64,000 nt of DNA from Thysanoteuthis rhombus (lineage: Eukaryota > Mollusca > Cephalopoda > Oegopsida > Thysanoteuthidae), in the NCBI GenBank assembly GCA_963457665.1, contig OY735218.1, positions 47,255,341-47,319,340 on the forward strand, given 5' to 3'. Position numbers and translations under genes: made by a program. Positions 12,011-23,759 of this stretch are shown piece after piece. The first letter of the stretch is position 1. Every line of letters begins with the position of its first letter. Under the pieces are notes generated by a model. It had not been told where the DNA came from, searched no databases, and worked only from the letters and a program-made list of their open reading frames with translations.

Positions 12011-13850
12011 AGTCCAGTACTTGGCACAGGCCCCAGTAAACCTGTTGACTTACCTTATTGATTTTTTTCTATATATTCGCTTAGTTTTCAATTTTTAGTG
12101 GCAATGTGTCGACCACCCATGATTAAGTCATACCTCTGTTTACCTTTATCATCATTGTAAACACATTTCGGTTAGGTAAGATGACATAACGTAGATTATT
12201 GAATTGTAATTAAACAATCGTAGATTCCATTTTGGATGTTAAGATTAGACATCCATTTTCTCATTAATCGTAAGAAATAATTGGGAATCATTCATCTGAC
12301 AGAGAATGTTTCATTTCCCACAATATCTGCCCGCTGCATAAAAACTTACATCATGTATAAGTATATTAAATCTTGCTTCGAACGTTTATCCATTTTCCTC
12401 CTTAATTATTAGTCGTCAGACACCATACTTAGCAAATCTGCCCTGGGTAGATACAAAGTCAAAACCTTGTATTTTCTATGAATCTAATTTGAGCCTCTAC
12501 AGCCCACCGATTCTCCTTTGAGTAAATAGTCTGAACATTATCATATTGATTTTTTTCAATGTCAACATGCTTTATCGTTTTAATTGTTGTACAGGTAAGT
12601 ATCAGATCTATTGTTACTTATTTTGCATCTGTTCTAATTATGATCCACTTTTTTTGTTTCAGTTTTGTTCTTCTTTACTTCATTGCTCCCTCCCTTTTTC
12701 ATGAATAAATAAAATACGAGTTGAAGGGAAAGGCTCATTGTTCTTGATAGCTAAACACTGTCAACTCATATAGACTCATATTCCAACCCCCTGGTCTATT
12801 TTTGGATATTTATGAATTGATTTGACGGTACAAAACGAAATAAAAGATGAAAAGTGACAAAATGTTTCCTAGAGAAAACAAAAGACACCATAACATTTCC
12901 AGAAAACACAAAAACTTGTCATGATTCACCAGGGTCTGACATTTTTACGTTTAGTTATTGATTGTTGGATCAAAAATAATTTGAATTCTGTCAATCATCA
13001 AACTGGCACGTCATTATTCCAGTCTGATTACTGTTTGTTTTGATATGAATATCGAATTTCACAATGACAAAATTCCTTTCGTAACTGTAGGTAGTATTAC
13101 GCTCAAGTATTAAAAGGCATCACATAAAAAGTTAGAAAATCTCATGTTTAAACACAAAACATTGTCTGTGAATCATTTTTCTTAAAGGTATTTTTGTCAT
13201 TTTGCTCTTTCAATCTTTCATAACATCAGTGGCGTTCAAAAATTTCCCACTCTCGTTTCTTAACGATGTGCATATTCAATGTCAAAGTATGTCAATTGTT
13301 TATCCAATGATTCAAAATTTGATTAAATGAATATTTGTATGAAACAAATACTGCCTTCTCTCACTTTTTGTTTAGTTACAGCTGAGTGCAGTCATTCTTA
13401 TGTAATAGAGATTGAAATTCCTTTTCGAGGTTTTCGTTTCCAGATTTCATGTATGCCTCTTGGATATTCAAAGACGTATGGCTCCTACACGCTAGCTCCT
13501 GATGCATTCTAAACCACTGTTGATGATACTGGATGCCTCCTTTCCAACCTTTGTCGGATGCATAGATATCTATTGAATCAAGTATAAATGCATTGTATGT
13601 AGACATCCAATTTTTTCTAGAACCTTTTTTTTCTCAATGCTTGTAAACATTCGGCGAAGCGTATATTCTTTCATTTTGCTATCTTATGAATAATTGAAAT
13701 ATTTTTATGAAGCTAGCTGTAAACGATTATCAATTTTTCCTCTTTATTTACTTGTCATCAGTAAACTAATTTTATCATTCAATGTCTGCTGATATATATG
13801 TTTGTATTTATTCTTTGCTCTTATTTGATATCAAACAACACAATTACATC
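12011..13850. other. No gene seen
   Basis: AT-rich DNA without recognisable coding or repeat motifs. The 61-codon plus frame at 13327-13512 and the 76-codon minus frame at 13376-13606 overlap on opposite strands and neither is recognised. Confidence 0.55.
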
Positions 13851-13860
13851 AAAACAAATA

Positions 13861-14259
13861 TCATTGACCAACTGCCAATTCAAATCTGTTGAAAGATATA
13901 TTTTTGATGTAGTATTTGTATATCTTCTCTGGATAACGATGGTTCATTAAAGTCAATACTTCCTGTATAATCTTAAGGCAAAGTCTGACCATCTCCCGAA
14001 AGAAACAAATCTGACCTCTGTTCAAAAAGTCCACCACAAAGCTGATAAGAATTTCCTCTCCAATAAACCGATTCTTATTCATTCGGGAATTTAAATACCA
14101 CAATCTAATCAGAAAGTGCAAAGTCTTGGCGACTTTACATGCAACACAAATCGAATGAACACTCCTGCTAACAAAGTTTTGTGATGTCAAAAAGTTTCCT
14201 GATTCTAACTTCCGTACGATTCTTGAAGAGAAATACAAAATGTCTGACGGATTAATCAT
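13861..14259 (-). CDS. Unrecognised 132-codon open frame, probably chance
   Basis: One of the longest frames outside simple repeats. It starts at a Met and runs 132 codons. The middle reads 'TLHFLIRLWYLNS' and then 'NKNRFIGEEILISF', which faintly recalls the 'VW.....NxFLGEVxI' stretch of C2 domains. The preceding residues do not fit a C2 domain, and there are no splice signals or neighbours that support a gene. In AT-rich DNA a frame this long can arise by chance or come from a decayed element. I give it no function. Confidence 0.15.
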   Translation of the reverse strand: MINPSDILYFSSRIVRKLESGNFLTSQNFVSRSVHSICVACKVAKTLHFLIRLWYLNSRMNKNRFIGEEILISFVVDFLNRGQICFFREMVRLCLKIIQEVLTLMNHRYPEKIYKYYIKNISFNRFELAVGQ

Positions 14260-14269
14260 CTCAGGGAAA

Positions 14270-15052
14270 TTAGACTGACTCTGAAATTACGACTTGATAG
14301 ATCAACGCCTGCCAAGCATCATCGTGATTCGCTTCATCACTTACAGTGTTTCTCAGTAGTTCTTCTTTCTTTCTACAGTCATTCTCCCGAGGGGAAGAAT
14401 GAGAAGGGTCTAGCGACAGGTCCCTGGGGACTCACCTTGCAATGATACTCTTCCAATCATGCGATTCTGTTAATTAACTGCAATCTCAGACACCAAACAA
14501 CGAATGATGAAATGAATATAGATTTTACTTTCAATGGAAAAATAAATGTGGAAATGTTCCTCCTTATTTAATGCTCATGTATAAATACATGGTTGTTGCA
14601 AATAGATTACGGCCTTTGTTATTTTAAATTTGGATGCTTTTTCTATAATGATGAATTATTTAACAAAGATAATGGAATATATACATTTTTTGATGCTTGA
14701 ATCTCCTTTCAATCCATTAGGCTTAAACAATTACTTTACTCATTCATTCTGGATTATTTGCAGCTGTCAAATTAAAGACTAAAAAGGAAAAAATCAAACA
14801 ATTTGTCTGTATGAGATCAAAACCCGTTATAATTCAACAGAAACTACTCGCTATATGAATACAATATTTGGATCGGGGGTCCACAACGAATGTACAGCTG
14901 AACATTAGTTCCCAAGTTGTTGAAACAGAGACAGAAACCTTGGAGATAAAAAAGGTTCATGGATGTCTCTCAGTCACTGTGACTGACAAGATATGTTTTA
15001 GGGCAACTATTATATTGATCATAAGATTCCATATTAAATAACACAATTCATC

Positions 15053-15053
<1 letters not shown>
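14270..15053. other. No gene seen
   Basis: A short balanced-composition patch at 14290-14460 is unrecognised; the rest is AT-rich and featureless. Confidence 0.5.

Positions 15054-15054
<1 letters not shown>

Positions 15055-15097
<43 letters not shown>
15055..15097. repeat. (TA)n array
   Basis: About 21 uninterrupted TA units. Confidence 0.95.
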
Positions 15098-15100
<3 letters not shown>

Positions 15101-15270
15101 TATATGTATTTCAATAAATGACTTTAATTTTAAACTGTGATATACTGCTTCAAAGTTGAAGGTGGAAAAACACTTTTCCGTTAGCACCAATGTAGGAATC
15201 ATTTAATAAAATATTGAATCCCATCAAATTATCCCATGACCTAGAATATGGATGGATAGTTACGTGGAAA

Positions 15271-15314
15271 CACTCACACACACAAACACACAAACACGCA
15301 CACATACACACACC

Positions 15315-15373
<59 letters not shown>
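15271..15373. repeat. (CA)n-rich then (TA)n array
   Basis: CA-rich stretch with interruptions (15271-15314), then about 28 TA units (15317-15373). It lies about 110 bases from the 3' side of the Penelope-like fossil. Confidence 0.95.
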
Positions 15374-15376
<3 letters not shown>

Positions 15377-15483
15377 TGGGAAGAAAACTTAAGATATTAT
15401 CTTACATTGGCCTTATCGTCTGAATGTTGTTAGACGAAATTATATAATCAGACTATTTACCTTGTCTATGTGTTCATTTCTTA

Positions 15484-15518
15484 CAACGTTTCGGCCGTGT
15501 ACCTTTCAGCCTTCGTTG
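15484..15518 (-). ncRNA. Nested hairpin, hammerhead-like candidate at PLE 3' side
   Basis: On the minus strand an outer 5-bp stem CAACG/CGTTG encloses an inner 5-bp stem GGCTG/CGGCC (one G-U pair). The asymmetric internal loop is AA on one side and GAAA on the other, and the terminal loop is AAAGGTACA. Penelope-like elements are known to carry minimal hammerhead ribozyme motifs in their terminal repeats, and 'C-GAAA-C' after a stem is the canonical 3' half of a hammerhead core. The 5' half (CUGANGA) is not preserved here, so activity is doubtful. This is a structural candidate only. Confidence 0.35.
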
Positions 15519-16151
15519 GTTGATGTTTGTTCTATTATGAGCCGGTACTACAAAGATCGCTGGCTCGGTTGAACTGAACATCAAATCCGTTTTTGTACAC
15601 CTACACCGTCTTATCGGGGTATTTCAAAGTCACACCTTTGCATTTGGTAATTTATTTAGCTATATAAGATGCTATTGATATAAATGCTCGGTTGACTGAT
15701 TCGCTCGACTGAAGAAAGTATGTGTACCTTTCTTAATTCGTTATATTTGTCAAAGTTCCCCCTGTCAATAATCTGTACTTTATCCCATACGGGCTCTTTC
15801 TTTACCCATTCCCTCCAAAAGTGGTCCACAATGCCAGATTTGTACATATTACCGCTTGTTACTGCTTTACTGTGTTTTTCAATCCTTATTCCCTTAGGCC
15901 AGCATGTTTCTCTTTTGTAATATTTAGCCCAGCTACACTGAATTGAAAATACGCAATATTTGGTCATGTTCTTTTTGGTAGGTTATTCAGATTTGGAGGA
16001 GTGTGGTCGTAGGATAGTCCAATTTTGGATTTTGTACTGATGGCATCTTTTGATGTGTTGAAGAACCACGGTGGAGTTGAGTTTTTATTTGGTTGTGCCT
16101 TCCGATTGTCTTTGTTTGTTGGCTATAAGATCAACTGGGTAGTTCTTTCTC

Positions 16152-16161
16152 GGGGGGGGGG
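16152..16161. repeat. (G)10 run
   Basis: Ten consecutive G, unusual in this AT-rich window, lying inside the Penelope-like fossil. Confidence 0.9.
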
Positions 16162-16274
16162 ATGATATTTTATATTAATATCTTGTTTGCATGTGTACAT
16201 ATCGGTGCATATTTGTTTCACCCAGTTTTGAAGACATCTTATTATCCCTGTTTTGTGCTGTTAGGGGTTGTTAG

Positions 16275-16950
16275 AGTCATAGCTTAGGTACTGCCCCATA
16301 CGCTCTGGGTAGTGATTCCACATTCTAGAACCAGCAACATCCGACGAAGTCATGAGATAATGCTGAGAAAAATGAATGCATAGACGACAAAATAGTCTGA
16401 CCCTAATGTGCATGATGATTTGCATAATTTCATTCAAAATGCATGTTTTATTTATTTTTGAATTGCTTGAAAACTCATTTATAATTATTTTCAATTTTTT
16501 TCCTTCCAAAATCTATTATTGACATTCTGTAAGACTATATTACTGGAGTATTTGAAAGGTCGTGCTTGTCAAGGTGTACAGATGTACATCTCAATCCAAT
16601 ACTGAAAGTGGCTACAGTCTTTGGTGTCAAACTTGAATGCAAGAGGGCTTAAATATCAAGGACTAGTGGTACAGAATAAAGTAATGAATAAATATGAATA
16701 ATTTTATTTTGTTCGCATGTTTGTTTTAGAGATATCAGCGTGGGCTTGAAAGTAAAATAAGCCCCATTTAAACTATTTCTATATTATTCACCTAATAAGA
16801 GATCGTGAATTGTTTGTATGTATGTCATCTAGCCTGCATACGGTGTACTCTGATTATAAGCAGTTTGTCACTGTAAATAAGTTTGACACCTATGTCCTGA
16901 ATGCTTCAAACTTTAACCGTACTCTATCCATCCAAAATACGTGCATTGGT
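16275..16950. other. No gene seen
   Basis: An 82-codon minus frame at 16261-16509 could be a further decayed stretch of the neighbouring element but shows no motif. The rest is featureless. Confidence 0.45.
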
Positions 16951-16953
16951 TCA

Positions 16954-17088
<135 letters not shown>

Positions 17089-17089
17089 A

Positions 17090-17970
17090 AAGTTTGAGTG
17101 TCTCTTATTTCTCAATATAGATAGTTACTTTTTGGACACCATGTATCACAGGACAATAGAATTGAGAAAGGTCGCAGACATCTGAGTGTGTTCTTACCGA
17201 TTTCTGAATATTTTGAGTCTTTTACAGAGAACTCTGATAACTTCTAATTTTCTAAAAAAATTATCGAAGTGCCATCTTCAGACATTTCAATCAGTGAAAT
17301 TGTATGGGAAGCCAGGGCGAAAAAAAAGTGAAATTCTATAAAAAGAGGAAGCACAAAAAATTAAGAGTCAAGTGACGGCTTTGGCGCTTTGGGCAAGTCT
17401 CGAAGCTGTACAAAAATAATTAAAATCCTCTGTATTTTTTAATCAGCTGTCTGAAACAATAGTAAATTTGATTTGTCTAAATAGTTTCTTGTTTCAATAA
17501 AAAGTTACTTTTTTTTTCAACAAAATAAAAAAAAATCAATGAGAAGATAAAATAAAATAGTCATAATTAATCAAGAACATTAATCTGTTTTTCACATTTA
17601 TATGCAAGATTAAATCTCACCTGATATCATTTGTATAGTATCCATGGTCCTGAAGATCCATTCAAAATAAGCGGAAAAATAAGTGATTAAAAGAATGGTT
17701 GAATCAACCCGACAATGAGATTCTTAAAATTAGTTAGAAACTTTAATAGTTGAAAAGAATTGCAATCATTTGATCCTTACTGGGTGCTAATAGACAATAC
17801 TAGTCGTAACATCTGGATCCAGACCCCTAAAGTGCATTAAATTTGATTACATTTGATTCAAGCAGACTTGAAATGTAAGATTCAGCCCCGTTTTAAATAC
17901 ATAAGATGCTGTGAAGAAATAGAATCCCAAACTTGTTTGATTAGACTATATTAAATTATGATCATGATGC
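17090..17970. other. No gene seen
   Basis: A-rich on the plus strand around 17250-17600; no motif recognised. Confidence 0.5.
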
Positions 17971-17972
17971 AA

Positions 17973-18066
17973 TCTGAAAATTAATGCAATGAAATGAGAA
18001 ACGACACAAAAACTGAATATCTAGAGCTTCAATCGATGCATATCTTGATTTTCTGATTAAAATTTG
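17973..18066. repeat. Copy A of a 94-bp interspersed repeat
   Basis: Aligns in direct orientation with 22742-22836 at roughly 80% by eye. Both begin 'TGAAAATTAATGCAAT' and share 'AAAACTGAATAT'. A weaker third relative may lie at 55380-55445. Family unknown; it sits about 75 bases upstream of an RTE-like fragment, but the second copy has no such neighbour. Confidence 0.6.
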
Positions 18067-18139
18067 CATTTGTTTGTTTTTCAATTTCAGAGTCTGGATT
18101 CTGCATTTGATCAAAATAATCGTGTAATATCATTTGAAT

Positions 18140-18405
18140 ACCAGTATATAATAATGAGAGAAAAATAAGAAAACAAAACACGAGTAGAAGATATCGTTGA
18201 ATGCGTTAAAAAATTCAAATGGCAATGGGCTGGTTAAGTTGGAAGAATGGCAAAAAACCACTGGGCATCTCGATTCACAACACGGATCCCCAAAGATCAT
18301 AGCTGGGACGATGACCGACAAAAAAAAAGATGATGTGACGAAGTAAACATCGTGAGGAAGGTATATGCCTAACGACAGACGCTAAAAGAAGGGATGATGA
18401 TTCAT
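18140..18405 (+). mobile_element. RTE-like LINE, 5'-truncated 3' end (copy 3)
   Basis: Plus-strand translation from about 18180 gives 'TRVEDIVECVKKFKWQWAG', then 'VGRMAKNHW' and 'DDDRQKKR'. This is the characteristic C-terminal segment of RTE-type ORF2 (…DIVE.V..LKW.WAGHVARM...GRQKKRW.D). The end near 18370-18400 reads 'RQTLKEG' followed by a short GATGATGATT tail, matching the family 3' end. There are a few in-frame stops. No RT or endonuclease remains. Confidence 0.8.
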
Positions 18406-18409
18406 TAGA

Positions 18410-20515
18410 TAACAGCAAGAGTCACTAGTGTGAAAATCCATGTATTAATGATATATTATACACATATAACAGTTAGCTCTACCGAAAAATTGTATTGTAA
18501 TAGCAATTACCCTATACATGATATGAATAGAGTATGGTAACTGAACCTTGCCGTAATTATGTACGGACCATTTGTCATTTTGTGGAAAAAAATTTCGTGT
18601 AAGTTTACAAATATATTTTTCAAAGTTTGCGGCGCGATATTTTCACAAGGTATTTAGTCATGGGAAACTAGTTAAGGAGGAATTGGTTTCATTCCTTTTC
18701 CAAAATTATTTGTTATGGTTAAAAATAAAATGCTTCAGAAAGAATTCTAATGAAATATTTTGTAGGATTGAAAACCTAGGGTTAGGTGAGTTATTCAGGC
18801 ACCATTAGCGCAGGAAAGTCAAGATCTGAATTAGTATTCTCCTAGCCATCACTTCAAGATGAAGGTGCAACATTCATTCTTTCCCATACCTTTTTTTATT
18901 ATTATCATAAGTATATTCGGCACAATATAGGCATGGTGGTCCAGATAGTTAACTGAAATGTTTTACACTCTCGCTCAGTCAATGTTAGAAACGGTCCATA
19001 AAAATGAGAAGTGTGGAAATAATGAATAAAAATATCAAAAATGCGAAATGGATATGCAATGCAACATGATTTTCAGTGACAGAGATTGATTTTTTTCATC
19101 AATGGACCAAAATATAACAATAATAACGTTTAAAATGGTAAACGGGAATGTTATGCTATGTTTCTTTGGTGTAAGAAGAAGATAAACTACACTTTGATCT
19201 CGGACTAAAGGCTGCAAAGGGTGCATTCCTATCTAGATCAGGATCACACTAGTCTGATGGTATTGTCTTCCTTTGCTTCAAGCCTGATATGTTCATTCAT
19301 ATTCCACGAGTGCCAAAGGTAGGGGTACGTCTCCAGTTAAATAACAGATTTCTAATCACAGATCTTTCCTGTGAGGACGACATCAAGTTCTAAAATTAAT
19401 GCAAGACAATCTTTTTATCATCATTTGGCTTCACCTAACTCAAAACGAAGCTAAGTAAATACCAATTGCACTTGTATTTTGCCCTCAAACCTCGTACCCC
19501 AAAAGAAATACTCCAAGAATGTTATTAGAAAACCAGTTGGTTTAAGATTATTTCTTTCTTTTTTCAATTTTTTCATATGGTTTCTTCTGTTTGCACCATT
19601 GAGAGTGTTATGGGTAATTTTAACGAAGTATTGATTATAATCCACTTCTAGTTGACTTAGTCATTTGAAGCTTGAAGCAGAGCCCTAGATTCTTGAATGT
19701 GTCCCTGTATCCAGTCTCCCGTGTCCCTTGCCAGTTTCTGGTGGCACTGGATGAAGGGTTCTAGTTTCCCGGCTCAATATCCGTAATTATCTCTCTTAGA
19801 CGTGTTTGCTGATCAAATCTAGGGATTTGAATCCGTACAGTTATTTCACCAATCCTTGGAGGGAACGAAGATACGCCATTGCCTTTTCTAAATGCCATCC
19901 TAGAAAGTGAAGCCGGAGTTTGATCTCAGCTTATATTTTTCTTTCCACTCGATCCGTCACACCTCTTGCCAAGGTGTATCGTCTATTCAAAACGAAGTTT
20001 TTGGTCCTTAAAAATTAAAAATGAGTGGAATGAAACATGATTCGTGAGAAATGTATATCACAACGATAAAAAAATAGAGATTAGGATGAACATGAACCGT
20101 CCTTCTCTTTTTTCGCCCTAATACATATTGCAGCCATTCACCCTCCAACAACCGAACAATCAGAATACAAGAGTCTAAGGTCAGTAGGCATTTTCCTTCT
20201 GATCAGTTGGAAGGAATTCTCTTTGGTTGATCAGTTGGTAGACGAAACGGAGGAATCACGGCTGATGATGGGTAGAGACACTGTTGAATAAACCTTGGAT
20301 AATAGATGACCCATCATTCTTTCATTCTTCTCTCTGTGTCAATAATTCATGTATGAGTGTCTTCAAGATGAATATTGTTGCCTTTCATAACAATTAATTT
20401 CACTGTTTATCATACACTAAACTATTTTGAGCTCAGTGAATATCAAGGTGCTGTAGATCTCTCATCGGATACAGGTGTCAAAAATCTGTATTAATAATGG
20501 AATGTCTCTTCAAAT
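18410..20515. other. About 2.1 kb without a supported gene; balanced patch 19660-19990
   Basis: Mostly AT-rich. The 19660-19990 patch has more balanced composition (for example 'GTGTCCCTTGCCAGTTTCTG') and looks like a once-coding or element-derived piece, but no family was recognised on either strand. Confidence 0.45.
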
Positions 20516-20524
20516 ACACGATAT

Positions 20525-20601
20525 GCACACACGCACACATACACACACACGCACACACACTCAGACAGACAGACAGACAGACACACACACACACATATAT
20601 A

Positions 20602-20637
<36 letters not shown>

Positions 20638-20640
20638 AAT
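20525..20640. repeat. (CA)n(CAGA)n(CA)n(TG)n(TA)n compound microsatellite
   Basis: Successive CA-rich, five CAGA-type, CA, TG and TA runs. It sits just left of a SINE head. Confidence 0.95.
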
Positions 20641-20676
20641 ATATATCACTCAATTTAGACAACGTAAGTAGATTAA

Positions 20677-20795
20677 AAAAAATAAAGGAAATAGCTGCCG
20701 CTGGAATAGTAACTGCGACCGATAGGGTAGCCATTCGGACGTAGAGATGCTCTTGTCACTGAGTTAAACAGCTGCTATTAATGCGAAGGCCAAAA
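20677..20795 (-). mobile_element. tRNA-derived SINE head (copy 1)
   Basis: On the minus strand 'GCAGCTGTTTAACTCAGTG' followed by 'ACAAGAGCATCTC' carries an A-box-like 'TAACTCAGTGA' as in tRNA-derived SINEs. About 50 bases on, 'CAGTTACTATTCC' stands at the B-box position but is degenerate. The preceding 'CTTCGCATTAATAGCAGC' matches the flank of other copies at 29.3 and 40.2 kb, so the family has a conserved leader before the tRNA part. Such elements are transcribed by RNA polymerase III and mobilised by a LINE. Confidence 0.65.
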
Positions 20796-20799
20796 CGTA

Positions 20800-22120
20800 T
20801 GGAAGTCAGGTATAAGTTTCTGGCATCTATCGATTGCATTGATGAAAACGAACGCTTTTGAGTTGTTTCTGTATCGTTTTCCAATAATTCCCTTTCTTTA
20901 ACAATGGAACTTAGCAATTACTTGTGTAATAATCAGCATATATTCTACGTATATATCCAACACTGTGAAGTTAACCGCTTCCCCACCTTATTTGGTTGTC
21001 ATTGGAGTCAATGAATATGCTCGATTTAAATAGTCATTTTGATTACGCACTTTGATGCTTTTTTTCGAAAATTTCCAGAAGAGAATGATAGAATTGTCCA
21101 GGGTTTATCGAGATGAAAAGAAAAAAAAAACAGCAAAAAAAGATGAGTAAAAGGTGAATACAAAAATCAGGTGAAAATGTTAGGTTACTATCAAATGCAT
21201 AAAATGAATACAAACGCTTAAAAGTATATTTCTGTATCGAGTTTCGATACCTCCCTTTTTCAGCTTTAAAACATGGCTAATACTATTGTAATACAGGGTA
21301 TATACTTTATATTACTCGAATCTGTAGAATTGACTATCTTTTCTTGCTTTATTTTGGTCGTTATTTCCAAAAAGATTTCCAATGGGAGCAGGTGCAAAAA
21401 TATATAACAAGCCTTTCAACTTCAAAAAGTGTCTGTTTTGGTTCTAATGAGGTGTGTATAAAGAGAGACGACTTGTCTAGCGAAACCCTCTTCCCTGAGA
21501 AATAACTTTCGTTTTGTAATAAATCATAGCGGATGCACATGCAGCTGTAAAATGTTTTCCATATAATTGTTAGCATCGGCAACTTGAAAAGCACCTATTT
21601 TCCCAAAGTATAGTTCAGTTTCAAAAAAGATGTTGAAATTTTTCCTGCATATTTTTGTTTTTTTAGGGGGATGAAAATTACAAAAAATTGGAATAATGAT
21701 AATGTTTTCTAAATCATATATACAGAGGGTTTACAAAAAAAAGTTTCAGAAATGTATTAGAATAAAACTTTTCCAGATATTCACACTCACGATGAACAGT
21801 TTTGAAGAGAAAAAAGTAATGAAGTTTATATATGCAACTTATATTCGTTCTATGCGTTCATTTCCAATGTGTATCATAGAATCTTTTGTTTTTTCCCCAT
21901 TTTTTAAATCTCAGTTCAATGCTATCGGACACACCATTTGGCTATATATTTCATGAATCCGAATGAGTACTCATCGAAACATCTTGCAAAAAATTGTAAG
22001 TTCTTTGAATTTTTAAAAATTAAATGTTTTTTGCTTGTTTACCTTCTAAAGTTTTGTGTCAGCAGTAACGGACCAAACATTGGTTTCAGAATTCGCATGG
22101 GTGCTCAACTAGTTATTTAA
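20800..22120. other. No gene seen
   Basis: AT-rich with small unrecognised frames at 21361-21594 (minus) and 21696-21956 (plus). Confidence 0.5.
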
Positions 22121-22126
22121 GAAAAA

Positions 22127-22576
22127 ATGGTGACAGGGGAGAAGTTCAGGAAAAGCTATTCCAAATTTGTGTCTGCGGTACACACTTTTTTTGTTATCAA
22201 CTTCCTGTGTTTATCAACAAAAAAGGACATACTGAGTATCAATTTCTTGAATAGTTTTTCTTTGATACATTTTCAAAAAATTTTATTTGTTTTATTGGCA
22301 TCCTATTTTCAGAATAGTAAACAACAAAATATACTCGTGTGTGTGAACGTGTCCGTGGGTTTGTGTTTTTTGTGCGTATGTGCATATAGATATACGGTAT
22401 ATAATGTCTTATCCCAAACTCTTGGGATCAAACACTTTTTTGGATATGGAATTTTCGGCGTTTCAGATATTTCTTACAGGTGCAGTATACAGGACGGATT
22501 TTTGAGTTTATTATTATTCTTAGGGGAAATGTGCAGCTCTTTTCAATTTTTCACGGTTCACAAAATAAAATTTTAG
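22127..22576 (+). CDS. Unrecognised 149-codon open frame, probably chance
   Basis: The longest frame in the window. It starts 'MVTGEKFRKSYSKF' and is dominated by Phe, Leu, Ser, Ile and Lys, the codons expected in T-rich DNA. It contains a GT-rich microsatellite-like stretch (Val-Cys rich, near 22340-22380). No signal peptide, motif or family is recognised and no neighbouring exon supports it. Coding status unlikely. Confidence 0.12.
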   Translation: MVTGEKFRKSYSKFVSAVHTFFVINFLCLSTKKDILSINFLNSFSLIHFQKILFVLLASYFQNSKQQNILVCVNVSVGLCFLCVCAYRYTVYNVLSQTLGIKHFFGYGIFGVSDISYRCSIQDGFLSLLLFLGEMCSSFQFFTVHKIKF

Positions 22577-22741
22577 AAAATCAACTAAAATTGGGCAAAA
22601 TATCCGTGTAGCAGAAGCTGAATTAAAATGCTTCTCGGCTGTATTTTTCCCTGAATTACTTACAATTGATGGGAGGCAAATCAAAATATGATGTGAAAAA
22701 ATTAGAAACGAGATCAAGCAAATTGAAGAATAAAACGAACA

Positions 22742-22836
22742 AATTGAAAATTAATGCAATCAAATAAGAAACAACACGAAAACTGAATATTTATCGCTCC
22801 AATTGATGCAAATGTTAATTTTCCAATTAAATTTGT
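22742..22836. repeat. Copy B of a 94-bp interspersed repeat
   Basis: Direct-orientation partner of 17973-18066. Confidence 0.6.
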
Positions 22837-22839
22837 GGA

Positions 22840-23625
22840 AATTCGTCACTCAACAGAGATTGATTTAGTTACTTTCGAAAGCTACAATCCCTAATTATAA
22901 ACATGGCCCCATTTTTTTGATCGCCGAGAAGAAATTTCTAATACTGGGACGCTATCGATAGTCCCCAACGCATAATCAAATAATCCTCCCAAAGCTATTA
23001 CTATAGGGGCTGAGTACTCTTGTTTGCTGGGGAATATTTAAAAAAACCCTCAAAGATTCTGGTATATTGCTATTTTTTTCTTACTCAAAACTTTTGACAG
23101 CATTAAATTCTCCTTTGGATAAATCTGACAACTTGACCTGCTTGGGATCCAACTAAAAAGAATACAAGATCACCCCTCCTCACAAAAGCTTAGTTTAGTG
23201 ATCTGGAACCCAGCTAAAATGATGCAGGTGGTGGTTAGAGCTCCTTTGGAGAGTCTGTCTTTACTTCTTATTCAAACAGATTCGTTTAAAATTATCGACC
23301 ATAGGTTTTAAAATGATATCCCCGTCGAATGGAACCAAATCACTTCATATATCGGGCAGTTTAAGATTTTTTATTCAATTACCTGCTAAAATCTCTTCCG
23401 TGCCTCTGCTGGAAGAAGTTTGCCCTTTGACCTCTGGGACAATATTGAGAAGGAACAAACGGTTGGGTTACTCGCATGTGAATTCAACTGGATACGAAAC
23501 GGTTGGAGAAGGGACACCAGTAGAACGATTATACAATGAATTAGAGGAATCATCGAAGACAATTATTTTACCCTGAACAACCGCATGTAGTCAAATTATA
23601 CTTGTAAGAACAAAATTAAATTTGG
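22840..23625. other. No supported gene; 87-codon frame at 23313-23576
   Basis: The plus frame at 23313-23576 has more varied amino-acid use than most ('VNSTGYETVGEGTPVERLY'), and the DNA here is less AT-rich. I do not recognise it and see no splice context. It may be a decayed element fragment. Confidence 0.35.
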
Positions 23626-23631
23626 TAAGAC

Positions 23632-23755
23632 ATTTCCATGAAATATGATCCAAATCAACAATAACTTTGTCGGTATTTTCAATTTCTGAACGAGCATTGA
23701 AATAACTCCAGTTCAAAAGGCCAGACTAGGTTTACAACGGTCGGAGCCAAGGTTA
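23632..23755. repeat. Copy A of a 125-bp interspersed repeat
   Basis: Aligns in direct orientation with 50105-50230 at roughly 75%. Shared anchors are 'CATGAAATATGA', 'AGTTCAAAAGGCCAGAC' and 'GGAGCCAAGG'. Family unknown. Confidence 0.65.
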
Positions 23756-23759
23756 TTTA

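Larger units (their letters stand above)
15484..16270 (-). mobile_element. Penelope-like element fossil with GIY-YIG endonuclease
   Basis: A minus-strand reading at 15656-15967 shows a GIY-YIG nuclease layout: 'VFSIQC' (the GIY strand), 'KYYKRET' (the YIG strand), 'GIRIEKH' with the conserved Arg, then 'KAVTSGN', 'SGIVDHFW' and 'VQIIDR'. The last blocks are those seen in endonuclease-bearing Penelope-like retroelements. Upstream on the same strand (16000-16270), 'STVVLQHIKRCHQ' and 'LQNWVKQICTDM' fit the linker before the nuclease. The reverse transcriptase is not visible. The element is an old, broken partial copy; its 3' side carries a compact hairpin at 15484-15518. The exact right boundary is uncertain. 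Confidence 0.7.

Noticed and set aside
22127-22576. 149-codon protein gene
   Set aside because: Composition is that of T-rich noncoding DNA, it includes a GT-rich stretch, and no domain or exon context supports it.
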